64,000 nt of DNA from Pseudorasbora parva (GCF_024679245.1 NC_090178.1:28925955-28989954); one strand, 5' to 3'. Counted from the first letter of the stretch, positions 52,073 to 64,000 are shown. Translations and numbers: made by a program. Notes: generated by a model from the letters alone, not told the origin.

Positions 52073-53411
52073 AATAATTCAGTATTTTGAATTTGGTATT
52101 TTAGTTTGGTTAACAGATGTTAAACAATGATGCAAAATAAATAAAGAGGAAAAGTTGTGGCTGTTCAAAACAATAAAATGTTGTGGTAAATCAGAACATG
52201 CTGTTTTTTTTAATTATGTCCACAATGTGTTCTTGTTTGTGATGCACGTGATTAAAACGTTGTATGGAGGTTCAGGTCTGACTGGACCTATTTTGGACCT
52301 TTTTTGAACCTTTGTCAAGATGTGTTAAACCTCACGCCATAACTGATTGCCTTTCACGATGTTACACAATGGGTGTGTAATTATTTTATATATGCAGGCT
52401 TATAAATACACGTAAATTATGTAGCAACACATTTAAACAGCCAGAAGACGTCGCATTTAGACGTCCAGGGACGCGCAGAAGAGACGTGCAGTTCACGGCC
52501 AGATGACGTCAAAGACGTCGGTTCAACTTTCATTTTGGAACTATTTTTCAACCGTGACGGGACGTGTCGGATTGACGTCTTTTCAACGGTCATTAAACGT
52601 CCAAATGTTTGCTGGGTAGCCTCTGATGCATTTTGAATAAAATAAAAATCACATAAAATATACTCCTGAGATTAAATATCTTTATACTATGTAGGCTACT
52701 AACTAAACCACATGGGTCATAGAACTGAGGTCCTGAAACTGCAGCACACCGCTATATCATCCAGTTCTGTAGGTGGCGCGGTCACAAAAAACGAGGGTCC
52801 TAGAATTGCGGTCCTGAAACTGGGGTCCTGAAACTGCAGCCTCCGGTTGTGCAGGAATATACTACTGGTGCAGGCAGCAGCTCACTGATATCTGGACTTC
52901 TCACTCGGTGAATATCTGGAAGTTTGGTAAGTTAATTTTTAATTGTATAATTAGGTTTAACGATTTTACGCTATAGTGTACATGGCTTTTATTGTGTAAG
53001 TTTAGTGACCGTTGCAAAAACACCACTGCGGAGTAACGTAACTTGTGTATTTACCCGCTGCTTGTCCCAGTTTTTTCAAATATAACTCGGTGAATTACCT
53101 GGTTTATTTCGACCAGACCAGACCTGGTGATTGTTGGAACGGTGGAAAGACAAAATCGATATTGTTTTTGTGAGTTTTAGTTTTTTCTGTCGAGTTTTAA
53201 TGCTCCGTAACGTTAAGTTAGTGTGTTTTACTGTAGTCTGCGATGTAAGTTAACGTTAGCGTTATAAGTTGCTGCATTTGCTAATGGAAGAACTGGTATT
53301 GAAAGAACTTACGATAACAAAAATGTCTTACTCTGTGGGGATCATCTCCATAATGTCCTCTCCGAGCCTGTCAGCAAGAAAATATTGCATTATAACAGGC
53401 GTAAGTTACAT

Positions 53412-54582
53412 TGACTACGTTTACATGGCGAGCAGTAATCTAATTATTGACCTTATTCTAAATAAGACAATATTCTGATTAAGGTGTTTACATGAGTTGC
53501 TTTTAGAGTACTCCGTTCATGTTCCCGTTTTACATGTGATAGAACATAGCTCGATTATGGCACGTCATTACCTCCCCATGCCACGCTCTCCAACATCCAA
53601 TCAGCGTGACTTTGGCAGGTGTGTTAATATTTTATGGGCTCAGGAAACCTGCTAACTTCACCTGCGGGTGTCGCTGTTGGACAGTGTTACTTTACATTAA
53701 GAAGTATAAAAAACATGCGTTTTTATGTTTTATACATTTACGTTGATTTATTTTTGTAATAATATGTATTGTCTCTTTCTGTTTTTTTGAAGAGACACTA
53801 ATGTTACCCCTCTCTCCTTATTGACAGCCTACATTTAGAACAATAGCTTTGATTAATGATGAAAAAGGTTTAAAAATCGTGACTGTTTGGATTGTTTTTC
53901 CTGCCGTCGAGCCACAGGCGTTCAATGAATGACCCATCTGGTCTGCGATTACAGATACAAACTTATTGTATTTTACTTTTACAATGAGCATAATAATTAC
54001 AACAAAATAAAAATATAGAGAGAGGACGCAGTGTTCAGAATGAACAGTCAAGTAAAACACACACCGCCCATATAGCAACGCGTCGCGTTATGGCAACGGG
54101 AAACGACATTTCAGACTGACATACGTAAAAGATAAACGGGACTTTTCCGCCATTTGTTACTGGTTTGTAGTCGTTGTTATATTAATTCTAATTTCAATTC
54201 TGTTTTGTTGGCCGTAATATTATCAATGATTGTTGAAAGGTTAATTTTGATTAATTTTCAAAAAGGGCAGAGGCTCGAACCCACAAAGCCTCCCCTCTGC
54301 ACTTCCCTGTTGTGTGTAACATTTTGTGTCCTGTCACAAAATGCGGCGAAATCTCCAACACGACATTAATAGTTAGATTAAGGTGTGTAACGTTACAAGT
54401 GTATCCGATAATGCGACTAAAAAAAGCATACTCATGTCTTAATCCGATTTATGTTTAACGTTAGTTAGATTATGACTTTAATCAGATTACGGTCATTCGA
54501 AATCGCTGTCTACATGGTAGCCTCTTAATCAGAGTATTGTCTTAATCAGATTAATATCGGAGTATTGTTGTCCATGTAGTCA
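53412..54582. mobile_element. TIR element (TGACTACGTTTACATGG ends)
   Basis: The left TGACTACGTTTACATGG, then AATCTAATTATTGACC, is matched by the inverted right end AGATTAATATCGGAGTATTG, then TCCATGTAGTCA. The 1.17-kb interior lacks a transposase. Confidence 0.7.
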
Positions 54583-55010
54583 CTGACAAACTGCTAAAAA
54601 GATGTAAAGTTAATGTTACAGTTCCCCGGCTAATAATGGCTGCAGCTGTCGCGGGCTCGCGCTCAATGCTGGACCAATTTGAATACGTCGTTTAGAGATA
54701 CAAAAATACGTGAAAACAAGTCTTAAAAATACAGAGCTTCTTTGTAAAAAAAAAAAAATCAGTGGAAATGTATTTTAAGAGAGAAAAATATCACTGACAA
54801 CATGTTGTACAACAAGTTGTACTCGTTATACTCATGTTTGATGTAACTGTTACAGTAGTTATTTCACATTCTTTACTTTGATTCATGTTGTTTTAATGTG
54901 TTTAGGTCACTGCAACCCATGCATACATTGGGGCACAGCAAAGGATACCAGACACACCCAGGCTCATTATGCTTGGTAAGTAAGTGGTTTTCAAGGACAA
55001 CATATTATGT

Positions 55011-55037
55011 ACACACACACACACACACACACACACA
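55011..55037. repeat. (CA)n microsatellite
   Basis: About 13 CA units. Confidence 0.95.
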
Positions 55038-55195
55038 TACCCATACGTATCATACACAAACTAACATACGTTACGGAATTAAATATCAAACCCATGAAGA
55101 GAAAACGACTGTGAAGCTTTGTGATTGTGGGTGTCGATGGACTCGATCTACTCCAACTGTGTTTTGATCATTGTTCTGAATCCCATCCGGACTTT

Positions 55196-55296
55196 GTCTG
55201 GCTATCACCAGACCAAGCTATATAGATTGAACATTAGTCTGGGAAGTCTGTTCTGTATTTTCTACTGCACAAAAGGCGTGATCAGCGAGTAGCATC
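55196..55296. repeat. left part of the dispersed repeat split by family A element
   Basis: TGTCTGGCTATCACCAGACC, then TTTTCTACTGCACAAAAGGC matches 12974-13075. The match resumes at 57108 after the inserted element. Confidence 0.75.
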
Positions 55297-57107
55297 TGCC
55301 AGCACAACTGGAGGCAGCATTTTCAGGACCACATTTCTAGGACCCTGGTTTTTATAGACAACGCAACCTAGAGAAATAGAGGACCAGCAAAGATGGATGA
55401 CGATCAGAGTGTGAGGATCACATGTGAATCAGTTTTTATTTTAACATTAAAAAAAATCGTAATGCATTTAATCAGAAATTGAACGTAGCCGAAGTGATCG
55501 TGATTAGCTAAATAGTATATTAGTAGACATAGTAGACATATAGCTATCATAGTTAGTGCTTTAAATAAATTGTTAGCACATTTGTTTAACTAAACTTGCA
55601 TGAAAGCTATAGTGTTGGCTTAGTGACAGCACAAAGACAACTGTATTACGTTTGTAGTTACTCCTTGTTGTTTTTTCTTCATTAAGTAAGTTAAAATAAT
55701 CTTAATGTTTTAGCTGTCACATGCTCACAGTCAGCCTGTTTAATGTGACCACTCAGTATGTTATATGTACGTCTCTTCATTTTGACATGGTTTTATATTG
55801 TTGATTGAGACATATGACGTTTTTATAGTCAGGCAGACATAACAGAAGCCATCATAATAATCGACTGTTAAAAATACCACGTGTTAGATTGTGTCATGTA
55901 CTGTTTACTGTACTCTATATGAAGTGCTTTGAAGGACACTGCTCAGGGCAGGCAGAAGTATGACAAAAGATTAATTAATTGGTCAAGTCCTAGACTTAGC
56001 TGCAATTTATGTCTATTTATATAAAATAACACGCACACACTTTTTTATATATATTTTTTTCACGAAACATAACAATCCAGGAAGGGAGGGTCCTTCCTGA
56101 ACTAAAGAGATGCACATGCTGTGTTCCACTGCCGTTCTGCAACTCTTCTTTGTTTCAACCAACTAATTTAAGCAAAGTAAAATACCATTTGTAGAGCCAT
56201 TTTACATGCATACAACGTGTGCTTTAAATATTTAAAGGACAGGAAAAGTTGTGTTATTGTAGAAATAGTGAAGTAATTGAAATTATGAAATATAGAAATA
56301 ATATTATTTCTATTCAGATTTCTTGCATCTCTCTCTCTATTATTATTTTTCTCGGTTCAGATGTGCTTTATTGGCATGAATGTTTCCTGAACCTGTTCAG
56401 CCAAATCTTTGAACATGCAATAACAGTAATATGAACATTATTTGGTATAAAGATTGATATGATTTTGTGTGGTCTGTGGTGACTAAGATCTCTACAATTT
56501 TAAATAAAAAGTTAGAGAGTTGAACAAGTTCAATGTTTCTTATTTCATTCACTTCACTATCTTTCTCTCTCTTAGGAGTCAGTGAAGACATTGTCCTCTA
56601 AGTTTTTCCTATGTGGTTCATGTCATGAACAAATTTGTTCTTGTGTGTGTTCATATGTTGCAATTCATTATTTTATCAAATATGCACAATCTTAAATCTA
56701 CCCCCTGATTCATCCTTGTGTATTCCCTCTGTACTTGACAATGTGATTGACTGAAAAGGCTATACCATTCCTTGTTTATTTTAATTGATGAGTTATTAAA
56801 TTATGCAACTTGGACCCAATAATTACTCAACATTCCTAGAATCAAGTAATTGCAATAAAAAGCAGTATTTGGGTGTAATAAACCTTCAACAACCTAAAAA
56901 AGAAAAGAAAAAAAGGGTTAAAATACTGCCTTTGTGGCACTTGTTTCGGTTCTCCAAAACTAGGGTCCTGGAAATGCGTTCCTGGGATTGTGGTCCTCCG
57001 ATTCCGTAGGTGGTGCTGTCACAAAAAAACAGGGTCCTAGAAATGCGGTCCTAGAAATGCGGTCCTAGAATTACGGTCCTGAAATTGCAGCCTACGGTTG
57101 TGCAGTC
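55297..57107. mobile_element. 1.8-kb TIR element with GGACC-rich ends (family A, short copy)
   Basis: The left end GCCAGCACAACTGGAGGCAG, then TTTCAGGACCACATTTCTAG, and right end, with three TCCTAGAAATGCGG-type units closing at CTACGGTTGTGCAGTC, are inverted and related to the 5.36-kb copy. It is inserted within a dispersed repeat. The conserved mini-exon is at 55393-55410. No transposase is seen. Confidence 0.7.
55393..55410 (+). CDS. candidate first coding exon of family A element, short copy
   Basis: ATG-GAT-GAC-GAT-CAG-AGT (MDDDQS) directly followed by donor GTGAGG, phase 0, matching the exon at 47625-47642 in length, phase and residues. Confidence 0.3.
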
Positions 57108-57594
57108 AGATAATGTTGTGATGGGCGGGCATAGTTCAAATGACTCTGAATGCATTTGGATAGTCCTTCAACCAATCATACCACAAGACGCAACGGGCAT
57201 AGTTCAAATTACTCTGAATGCAATTGGATAGTCCTTCAACCAATCAGACCACAAGAGGAGTGACCAACAGGCATTCAAATGACTCTGAATGCAATTGGAT
57301 AGTTCTTTAACCAATCATACCACAAGAGGTGTGACCAAAGGGCATAGTTCAAATGACTCTGAACGCAATTGGATAGTCCTTCAACCAATCAGACCACAAG
57401 AGGCGTGATTAACAGGCATCGATCCATCCTATTCTATCCGTCATTGTGTTAAACCCGCCAATAGCTCACCAGGTGGATAATCCAGTCTGTGATTAGTTCT
57501 TGCAAAAGTGTGACAGAAACAGGATAAATGAATGTTCAGGTTTCCAGAGTTGCAGGGCGCAATCAAATCGCTGAGAGATCAGTACCGTACAATT
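57108..57594. repeat. right part of the dispersed repeat with a 4-copy tandem block
   Basis: Four roughly 70-bp units, each with GGCATAGTTCAAATGACTCT, GAATGCAATTGGATAGTCCT and TCAACCAATCA, lie between 57127 and 57415. The copy at 12974-13335 has only one. The tail then matches 13150-13330. Confidence 0.8.
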
Positions 57595-57599
57595 AGGTA

Positions 57600-57835
57600 T
57601 ATTTCAAGTATGAAAAAATTATAGGCTATCTAAATAGGAACATTTTAGTATGCTTAAAGTGCAAAATTAATATATAAAAAGTAAACCATAAGTATGATGT
57701 TATGTTCACTTAAAGAAAGCTTACAAGTACTTGCCTTGCAGTATATAACTACTAAACTAGTAGTTTACTGAGTATATTTTAGGCTACTTTCATAAATTAA
57801 AAAGTGCTTTAAGTAGTAAACTATAAGTAGCCTAT
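57600..57835. repeat. AAGTATACTT-type MITE, left part
   Basis: Carries ACTAAACTAGTAGTTTACTG and related motifs. It is interrupted by the next element and resumes at 58571 (AAGTATACTACTGTTACACT). Confidence 0.6.
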
Positions 57836-58570
57836 TAGGGGTGTTCGCGACTAAGGATTTACACATTCGAATCAGAATTTTCGAATCTCTCTATGGTCGA
57901 CCGATAGTTGAATTATCTGTGTGTGTGTAAACCATAGACCGTAAAAAAAAATGGTATAAATGGGTTGGGAAGGGCAGGACACTAGTCAGCAGGAGGCTAA
58001 GACTATTTTTATTTTACTTTACACACGGCACACAGCCACCACTTTTAATAAAGTGATCAAAACTAGGCTACACAACACATTCATAAATGAACCGTTCTCT
58101 CATAACATTTAAAAGCCGCGATCGAAATACAGAACATCACACAAATAGGCCTATATAAAAGATTTTGATAAATAACCCTAAAAAAAATACCTGCCTAGAG
58201 AGGAAAAGAACACTTTGAGTGCGTTTATATGCACGTTCTTCAGCCGATTGTGCCTAAAGGGGGTCTCACACCGGACTGAAGCTTAGCATCGTGTCTCAGG
58301 ATCTCACACCAGGCAGACGTGTACATTATATAGGCATGAGCTCAATTTTGAATCGACTTCTGACAGAAGAACTGCACGATGAGTGTATCTGATAGCACAG
58401 GGAGAAATCAGTATGTACATTAACGATTTGAGGGAAATATACATTTAATTGCCTCGGACAGGCGTCGAATGCCGCTGTTTTGAAAGAGAAAACCGGTTTT
58501 CATTCACAAAAATCGACATGAAACTACAAATTCGAATTAATCGATACAATCGATTTATCGCCCAGCCCTA
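57836..58570. mobile_element. hAT-like nonautonomous element
   Basis: The left end TAGGGGTGTTCGCGACTAAG and right end TTTATCGCCCAGCCCTA have hAT-type TAGGG/CCCTA termini and many TCGAAT/ATTCGA subrepeats. The two ends are not well matched, and no 8-bp duplication was found, so it may be composite. Confidence 0.5.
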
Positions 58571-58816
58571 GCTAGTTGTGTACTCAAAGTATACTACTGT
58601 TACACTTAAAGTACCTTAAATGTATACTGTATATACAATAAACGTGGACCAAATTAGTCCTAAGTTATACACTTACAATTAAATGTCTAGTACATTGATA
58701 TTACTTATCATATTGATATAACTACCCCACAGCATGATGCTGCCACCACCATGCTTCACTGTTGGGACTGTATTGGACAGGTGATATTTTTCTCCACACA
58801 TACCGCTTAGAATTAA

Positions 58817-59840
58817 GCGTATACTTTATTCCTATGGGTGACGTCAAGCGACTGCAACACGTCCGCATAGCTTTCCAGGAAGGCAGCGCTGCATTTGAAC
58901 CGATTTGAATGCAGAAATGACGGGAAGCATCACAACATCACTTTTCAGTCGTGTCGCAAAAATGGATCTCCACGGTCACTGCTGTCACAGGACTTCACCA
59001 AATCAACAATGTTACTAAAGAAGTGTGTTTTTGACGGAGCGGTCCCAGCGATAAATGTTCACGGTCCTGCTTTGGAAACAGGCGGTGAGTAAAACTGTTT
59101 CAAATGTCTATGTTGTTGGCTATCATTCGCGTACGTAAACATCAGTAAACAACACGATCATGTATAGTGTTAGTTAATTTATCAATGGAGCATGCAATCT
59201 ATGGTGTGTGTTTTAATACATTTGTTTAGCTGACCAATATAGGTGTCAGTTTGTTTATTGTAAAACCACCCAAACATAAACCGGGACGTTCTCACAAAGC
59301 GTGCTTCTTCATCCAAATGCACGGTACTCCATTGCTGTTCTATTTATAACGTTACACTAGTCTGACGTGCAAAACTTTTTTGCTTGCTACTGCTAATGTT
59401 TAGTCGCATACAATAGTCCATAAACCAAATCATGTCATCATATACCACGAGTAAACCCACACAAATGTTGACAGGCTACTAAATACAGTGCATACCACAG
59501 AGACGTCCTGATGTTGCTGCTTCTCCTGTTCAATTTATTTCAGCCTCCGGATCTGATTCTGGATCATATATGTATTAGTTGAATCTGATTGATAGCCATG
59601 GTTTACTAGAGTAATGTTTTATTCTTCACGCTTGAGGACGTCACCGCTTTGTGCATGCTCGTCATTCTTTAGCTCCGCCCACACGACACGCCTCAAGCTG
59701 CTTGTTTTTTTCGGAAAGACTCGGTACAGCCTATATTTCTTTTATAAGTATAATAAAACTAAAGACTTTTCGGAGATATGAAGGATGCAATACTACTCTA
59801 TAGGTACTCAAGATTGACTGAGTGTTTCACCCCCCCTTTA
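58817..59840 (+). mobile_element. P-like/THAP element, short copy inside Tc1
   Basis: The interior and right end match 25880-27053 (ATGCAATACTACTCTATAGG, then TACTCAAGATTGACTGAGTG, closing TTTCACCCCCCCTTTA). The THAP exon is reduced: LLKKCVFDGAVPAINVHG joins KKCVF directly to the DGAVP block, with about 190 bp missing, while the donor GGCGGTGAGTAA is kept. The left terminal repeat is missing. Confidence 0.75.
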
Positions 59841-60046
59841 AGGCCAAAAAGTTCTATATTGGCCAAATCGGTGCCTGGCCGATATTCTGTCTCTGAGCTC
59901 TTCAGGCAGTTCCTTTGACCTCATGATTCTCATTTTCTCTGACATGCACTGTGAGCTGTAAGGTCTTAAATAGACAGGTGTGTGGCTTCAAGTCCAATCA
60001 GTATAATCAAACACACCTGGACTCAAATGAAGGTGTAGAACCAAAC

Positions 60047-60943
60047 CTGCGTCCCAATTCACATACTATCCATACTAAATAGTTTTCGAAAATAGAATTA
60101 GTATGTCCCAAATCGTAGTATGTTGAAAAAAGTATTCCAAAGATACCCGGATGGTTTACTATTTCCGGTCCGAATTCGAAGTACGGATCGATGGGCACTC
60201 TAACGGCTGATATTGCCCACAAACCATTGCGAGTTGGACGAGGATTCGATTAGAACTACAAACGCAGATAAAAAGGGTTAAACAACTACAAACATGACGA
60301 ATGTGCGAGTCCGACGGTTAAGTAGAGAAGTTTAGATAAAGGGGTTTGAGTGACCAACTATCAATATTTAACCGGAGAGAAATATATTTATTCAGTGTTG
60401 TCCACATTATATTTCACCTGCAGCAGTATTGTGAACTTTTTTAATGACACGTTTGGCCATTAACTTTTAAATGCATCATTATATTTCAACTGCAAACACA
60501 TGAGGAGAGTCTCTGCATTAAAGACCTACAAATGGCAGATCAACGAGCGGCTACATTTCTCTCCGATATGGTAGGAGATTAAACTGTGAAGGATTTGAAC
60601 TGTGAGAAATCTGACGATGATTGACAGGGCAGTTAAACGGTGACGGTATGCTCGTAACCAGTGGCGTAGCACCAAATTTTGGGCCCTGGGTACAAACCAT
60701 CTTGCTGGGCCCCCGCACCCCGTACCAAAATAGAAAACGGACTTCCCTGCCTCGGGCCCTGGTTACTCAGTACCCTTTATCCCCCCAGTCCCACGCTCCT
60801 GCTCGTAACTAAGCGACAGAGTCCGTTAAAGATGGCTGAAGCTTGCATACTTTTCTGCTACACACTCAAAAGTATATACTTTTTCTTCACAAAAAGAGTA
60901 CATACTTTTAGGACGTAGTATAAGTAGGCGAATTGGGACGCAG
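60047..60943. mobile_element. TIR element (CTGCGTCCCAATTC) inside Tc1
   Basis: The left CTGCGTCCCAATTCACATAC and inverted right GTAGGCGAATTGGGACGCAG are terminal repeats. GGGCCCTGGGTAC-type repeat sequence at about 60660-60810 lies inside. No transposase is seen. Confidence 0.75.
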
Positions 60944-61072
60944 CACATCTTAAGGATGATCAGAAGAAATGGACAGCACCTGAGTTAAATATATGAATGT
61001 CACAGCAAAGGGTCTGAATATTTAGGACCATGTGATATTTCACACACACACACACACACATATATATATTCC

Positions 61073-61980
61073 TTCTCAAAAAAATTGCATATGTGATAAA
61101 AGTTCATTATTTTCCATAATGTAATGATAAAAATTCAACTTTCATATATTTTAGATTCATTGCACACCAACTGAAATATTTCAGGTCTTTTATTATTTTA
61201 ATACTGAAGATTTTGGCATACAGCTCATGAAAACCAAAAATTCCTATCTCAAAAAATTAGCATATTTCATCCGACCAATAAAAGAAAAGTGTTTTTAATA
61301 CAAAAAAGTCAACCTTCTAATAATTATGTTCAGTTATGTACTTAATACTTGGTCGGGAATCCTTTTGCAGAAATGACTGCTTCAATGCGGCGTGGCATGG
61401 AGGCGATCAGCCTGTGGCACTGCTGAGGTGTTATGGAGGCCCAGGATGCTTCGATAGCGGCCTTAAGCTCATCCAGAGTGTTGGGTCTTGCGTCTCTCAA
61501 CTTTCTCTTCACAATATCCCACATATTCTCTCTGGGGTTCAGGTCAGGAGAGTTGGCAGGCCAATTGAGCACAGTAATGGTCAGTAAACCATTTACCAGT
61601 GGTTTTGGCACTGTGAGCAGGTTCCAGGTCGTGCTGAAAAACTCCATAAAGCTTTTCAGCAGATGGAAGCATGAAGTGCTCCAAAATCTCCCGATAGCTA
61701 GCTGCATTGACCCTGCCCTTGATAAAACACAGTGGACCAACACCAGCAGCTGACATGGCACCCCAGACCATCACTGACTGTGGGTACTTGACACTGAACT
61801 TGAGGCATTTTGGCATTTCCTTCTCTCCAGTCTTCCTCCAGACTCTGGCACCTTGTTTTCCGAATGACATGCAAAATTTGCTTTCATCCGAAAAAAGTAC
61901 TTTGGACCACTGAGCAACAGTCCAGTGCTGCTTCTCTGTAACCCAAAGTGGCTTGACCTGGGAAATGTACCCAATGTACC
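61073..61980 (-). mobile_element. Tc1-like element, second family, 5'-truncated
   Basis: The transposase end with downstream noncoding sequence (to TTCTCAAAAAAATTGCATAT at 61073) is kept. The part encoding the N-terminal half is lost near 61980. Confidence 0.8.
61342..61975 (-). pseudogene. Tc1-like transposase, C-terminal part (dead)
   Basis: KYPQSVMVWGAMSAAGVGPL, GVFQHDLEPAHSAKTT with the second catalytic Asp, and NWPANSPDLNPRENMWDIVK with the third acidic position, down to KGFPTKY and stop at 61342. Frameshifts near 61590 and 61860 break it. Confidence 0.85.
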
Positions 61981-62269
61981 CGTGCGAGTATCAGAGCACT
62001 GAGCACTAACTGCAGGAGTCAGATAAATGAGTTAAGCTCTCGTGATGAGAGCTGAGGTAATCGCGACTACACTTGCATGCATACATTCACAATGCAAGTT
62101 CAGTCTGACGCATTTCAGTTCATGCCTTTGCAAGCTTAACTTTCATAGAAATTTATTTCAGAAGTTAAAAGACTTACACTGCTCACCATAGCTCCGTTTA
62201 AATGAGTGCCTGCAGCTGCGAGCTGAGCTCTGAGTGTAATCTCCCATCCCCCATGCGTGGGTTCAAAAC
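61981..62269. other. spacer between two Tc1 remnants
   Basis: About 290 bp with no recognised feature. Confidence 0.4.
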
Positions 62270-63045
62270 ATGCGGAAATGGCTCCCTCTGCTGGCTTTAG
62301 TCTTTAGCCTTTGGCCAAACATTCCTCCTATGATGCAAATTTCGGCCAGCCGCATGGATAGCAGGACCCAAGGTTTCCCAGCAGAACATTGCCCAAAGCA
62401 TCACACTGCCTCTGCCGGCTCGCCTTTTTCCCATAGTGAAATTCTGGTGCTATGTGTTCCTCAGGCAAGTGATGCACACGCACCCGGCCATCCACGTGAT
62501 GTAAAAGAAAAAAGAAAGCATCTGAGCAGGTCACCTTTTTCCATTGCTCTGTGGTCCAGTTCTGATGCTCATGTACCCACTGTTGGCGCTTTCGGCGGTG
62601 GACAGGGGTCAGCATGGACACCCTACTGGTCTGCGGCTATGCAGCTCATATGCAATAAACTTCAATGCACTGTGCATTCTGACACAAGGGCCAGCCTTTG
62701 TTCCCTACGTGCATCAATGAGCCAAGGCCGTCCATGAGTCACCAGTTAACCACTGTTCCTTCCTTGGACCACTTTTGAGACTGACCACTCCAGACCAGAA
62801 ACACCCCACAAGAGCTGCAGTTTTGGAGATGCTCTGACCCAGTCGTCTAGCCATCACAATTTGGTACTTGTCAAACTCGCTTAAATCCTTATGCTTGCCC
62901 ATTTTTCCTGCTTCTAACACATCAACTTTGGGGACAAAATGTTCACTTGCCTAATAGATCCCACCCACTAAGGTGCCGTAATGAAGAGATAATGAGTGTT
63001 ATTCACTTCACTTGTCAGTGATCATAATGTTATGACCTGCTGATA
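62270..63045 (-). mobile_element. Tc1-like element, third family, with dead transposase
   Basis: The minus-strand start [20 protein letters not shown] (about 62902) with [14 protein letters not shown] is the Tc1 helix-turn-helix. HRRKRQQWVHEHQNWTTEQW then KKVTCSD follows in another frame and carries the first acidic residue. The element stops near 62270, before the rest of the catalytic core. The right flank TCAGTGATCATAATGTTATGACCTG looks like its terminal repeat. Confidence 0.8.
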
Positions 63046-64000
63046 TAGTATATAATGCTATATTCTTTTTCCCATTTATTTTCTTCACAAATATCTTTGA
63101 GTCTATCCTATCATTGATTTTATATATTTGAGTACCTGATCGTATGTATTGTTAAAAATTTCGAAATATTTATCTGTAAGAGTAGTCTTTTCAGAACCAC
63201 AGTACATGACAGCATTGAACATTAGCTTGATGTTTGAGGGGTTTTCTACCAGCTACATTTGTTTGACAGATCGCTCTTTGAGGTGCCTCCTTCATGCCGA
63301 GTAAAATTCAAGAACACACATCATCCGGATCTGCGCTTTATTTATGATTTTTTTTTTTTAGTAAGGACTGAGAAACTACACGTGGAAGCACAAAATAGGC
63401 ACAAACAACATTGAAAATAAAATAATCAACCTTAGTGTTTAGTGAGTAAGAACAAGAGTTTATTTGTGGTCTTGGAGAAAAAGACTACATTCCCCTGCAT
63501 TACTTTGGCTAGGTGCAGTGTGGGTAACACTGATGCATTAGGGCATTTGTACATCCACAGAAAAAAAAACAAGAGTCACAACACAAAATGTTCATAGTCA
63601 TCCACATGTGGAAGTGCAGAAATGTAAGGACTACATTACCCAAAATCCATCTCCAAAAGTATATTGTCACTGATGAGAAACAGGCAGCAAATTACTGGGT
63701 AAAAAAGGCAGTTCGCTAAAACATCTACATGCACAAAAAAGAGAAAGACAGCGCAAACGGTATGATGGGTCTTTATGATGCTAGTGTACAGAAATAAAAG
63801 AAAACAAAAATCCTTTTATTTCAGGGAAGCAGTTTGTGATCACCAAGAGCACCAGTTTCCCCCCCAGTGTTCCTCTGAGACACAATTTGACCTGGCTGTC
63901 ATGGGTGACACTTCTTCTACAGCTGGTGTTGACGATGAATGCTGTAACAAACAGGAAGTGACAAAATCTCCACAGATGAGGAGACTTGTGGGGGTTTTTC
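63046..64000. other. right edge, possibly 3' UTR of a further minus-strand gene
   Basis: Little transposon sequence is seen. Minus-strand AATAAA-like signals occur near 63338 and 63460, with unique-looking sequence to the edge. No reading frame is recognised, so the assignment is a guess from context. Confidence 0.2.

Larger units (their letters stand above)
49433..52618. mobile_element. nested 3.2-kb TIR element (TACCCAGCAAACATT ends)
   Basis: TACCCAGCAAACATT at the left and AATGTTTGCTGGGTA at the right are inverted repeats. Both subterminal zones are rich in GACGTC/ACGTC motifs (49440-49490, 49660-49690, 52445-52600). It carries a TCTCGCGAGA motif, candidate exons, a minisatellite and two younger MITEs. 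Superfamily is not assigned. Confidence 0.7.
58724..61041 (-). mobile_element. Tc1-like fragment split by two later insertions
   Basis: Three collinear pieces of one Tc1 family are present: 58724-58816 (CAGCATGATGCTGCCACCAC...CATACCGCTTAGAATTAA), 59841-60046 (GGCCAAAAAGTTCTATATTG...GAAGGTGTAGAACC) and about 60944-61041 (AAGGATGATCAGAAGAAATG...ACCATGTGATATTTC). P-like and TIR elements separate them. Only part of the 3' half of the Tc1 remains. Confidence 0.8.

Overview
The window looks like nuclear DNA of a cyprinid (carp/minnow-type) fish. It is AT-rich, intron-bearing and densely packed with DNA transposons and hairpin MITEs typical of that group: 'GGGATAGTTCACCCAAAAATGA' palindromes, several Tc1-like families, hAT and P/THAP-like elements, and L2 LINE tails. 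It also carries long (TA)n, (GATA)n and (CA)n microsatellites. The species cannot be fixed from this sequence alone.

Three protein-coding genes can be supported, all on the minus strand. (1) The 5' half of a mamstr/MASTR gene (MEF2-activating, myocardin-related co-activator), exons 1-6 between 13584 and 698. Its splice phases agree throughout, intron 1 is 9.2 kb and full of transposons, and the SAP-domain exons must lie left of base 1. (2) A C2H2 zinc-finger gene whose main exon (23436-20746) encodes 896 residues with four C-terminal fingers. A candidate upstream exon (23655-23515) and a CpG-rich, Ets-site promoter with a 5' UTR exon near 29.1 kb probably belong to it. (3) A complete eight-exon secreted sushi-protein gene (45897-30791). 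It encodes 362 residues: signal peptide, WAP-like four-disulfide domain, three sushi domains, and a C-terminal module matching domain V of beta-2-glycoprotein I (apoh). Every exon junction is in phase.

The rest is mobile DNA, often nested. 5.2-9.4 kb (inside mamstr intron 1) holds a dead Tc1 element and several MITEs. 24.3-27.6 kb holds a hAT element with an 8-bp target duplication, then a P-like element with an intact THAP exon, then a near-perfect 0.5-kb palindrome. 35.8-36.7 kb holds a solo LTR with a 5-bp target duplication and a hairpin MITE. 37.4-39.7 kb holds a terminal-inverted-repeat element and an L2 LINE end. 42.3-44.5 kb has a MITE split by a TTAA-flanked element.

47.5-52.9 kb is a 5.36-kb terminal-inverted-repeat element with a different element nested in it, and a smaller relative lies at 55.3-57.1 kb. 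Both relatives have a six-codon first exon (MD-x-DQ-T/S) ending at a splice donor, suggesting a little-described transposon family with its own spliced gene. The nested element carries a TCTCGCGAGA promoter motif, two in-frame candidate exons and a 31-bp minisatellite in the intron between them. 57.8-63.0 kb is a chain of nested hAT, Tc1 and P-like remnants. Nothing bacterial, organellar or CRISPR-like was seen.
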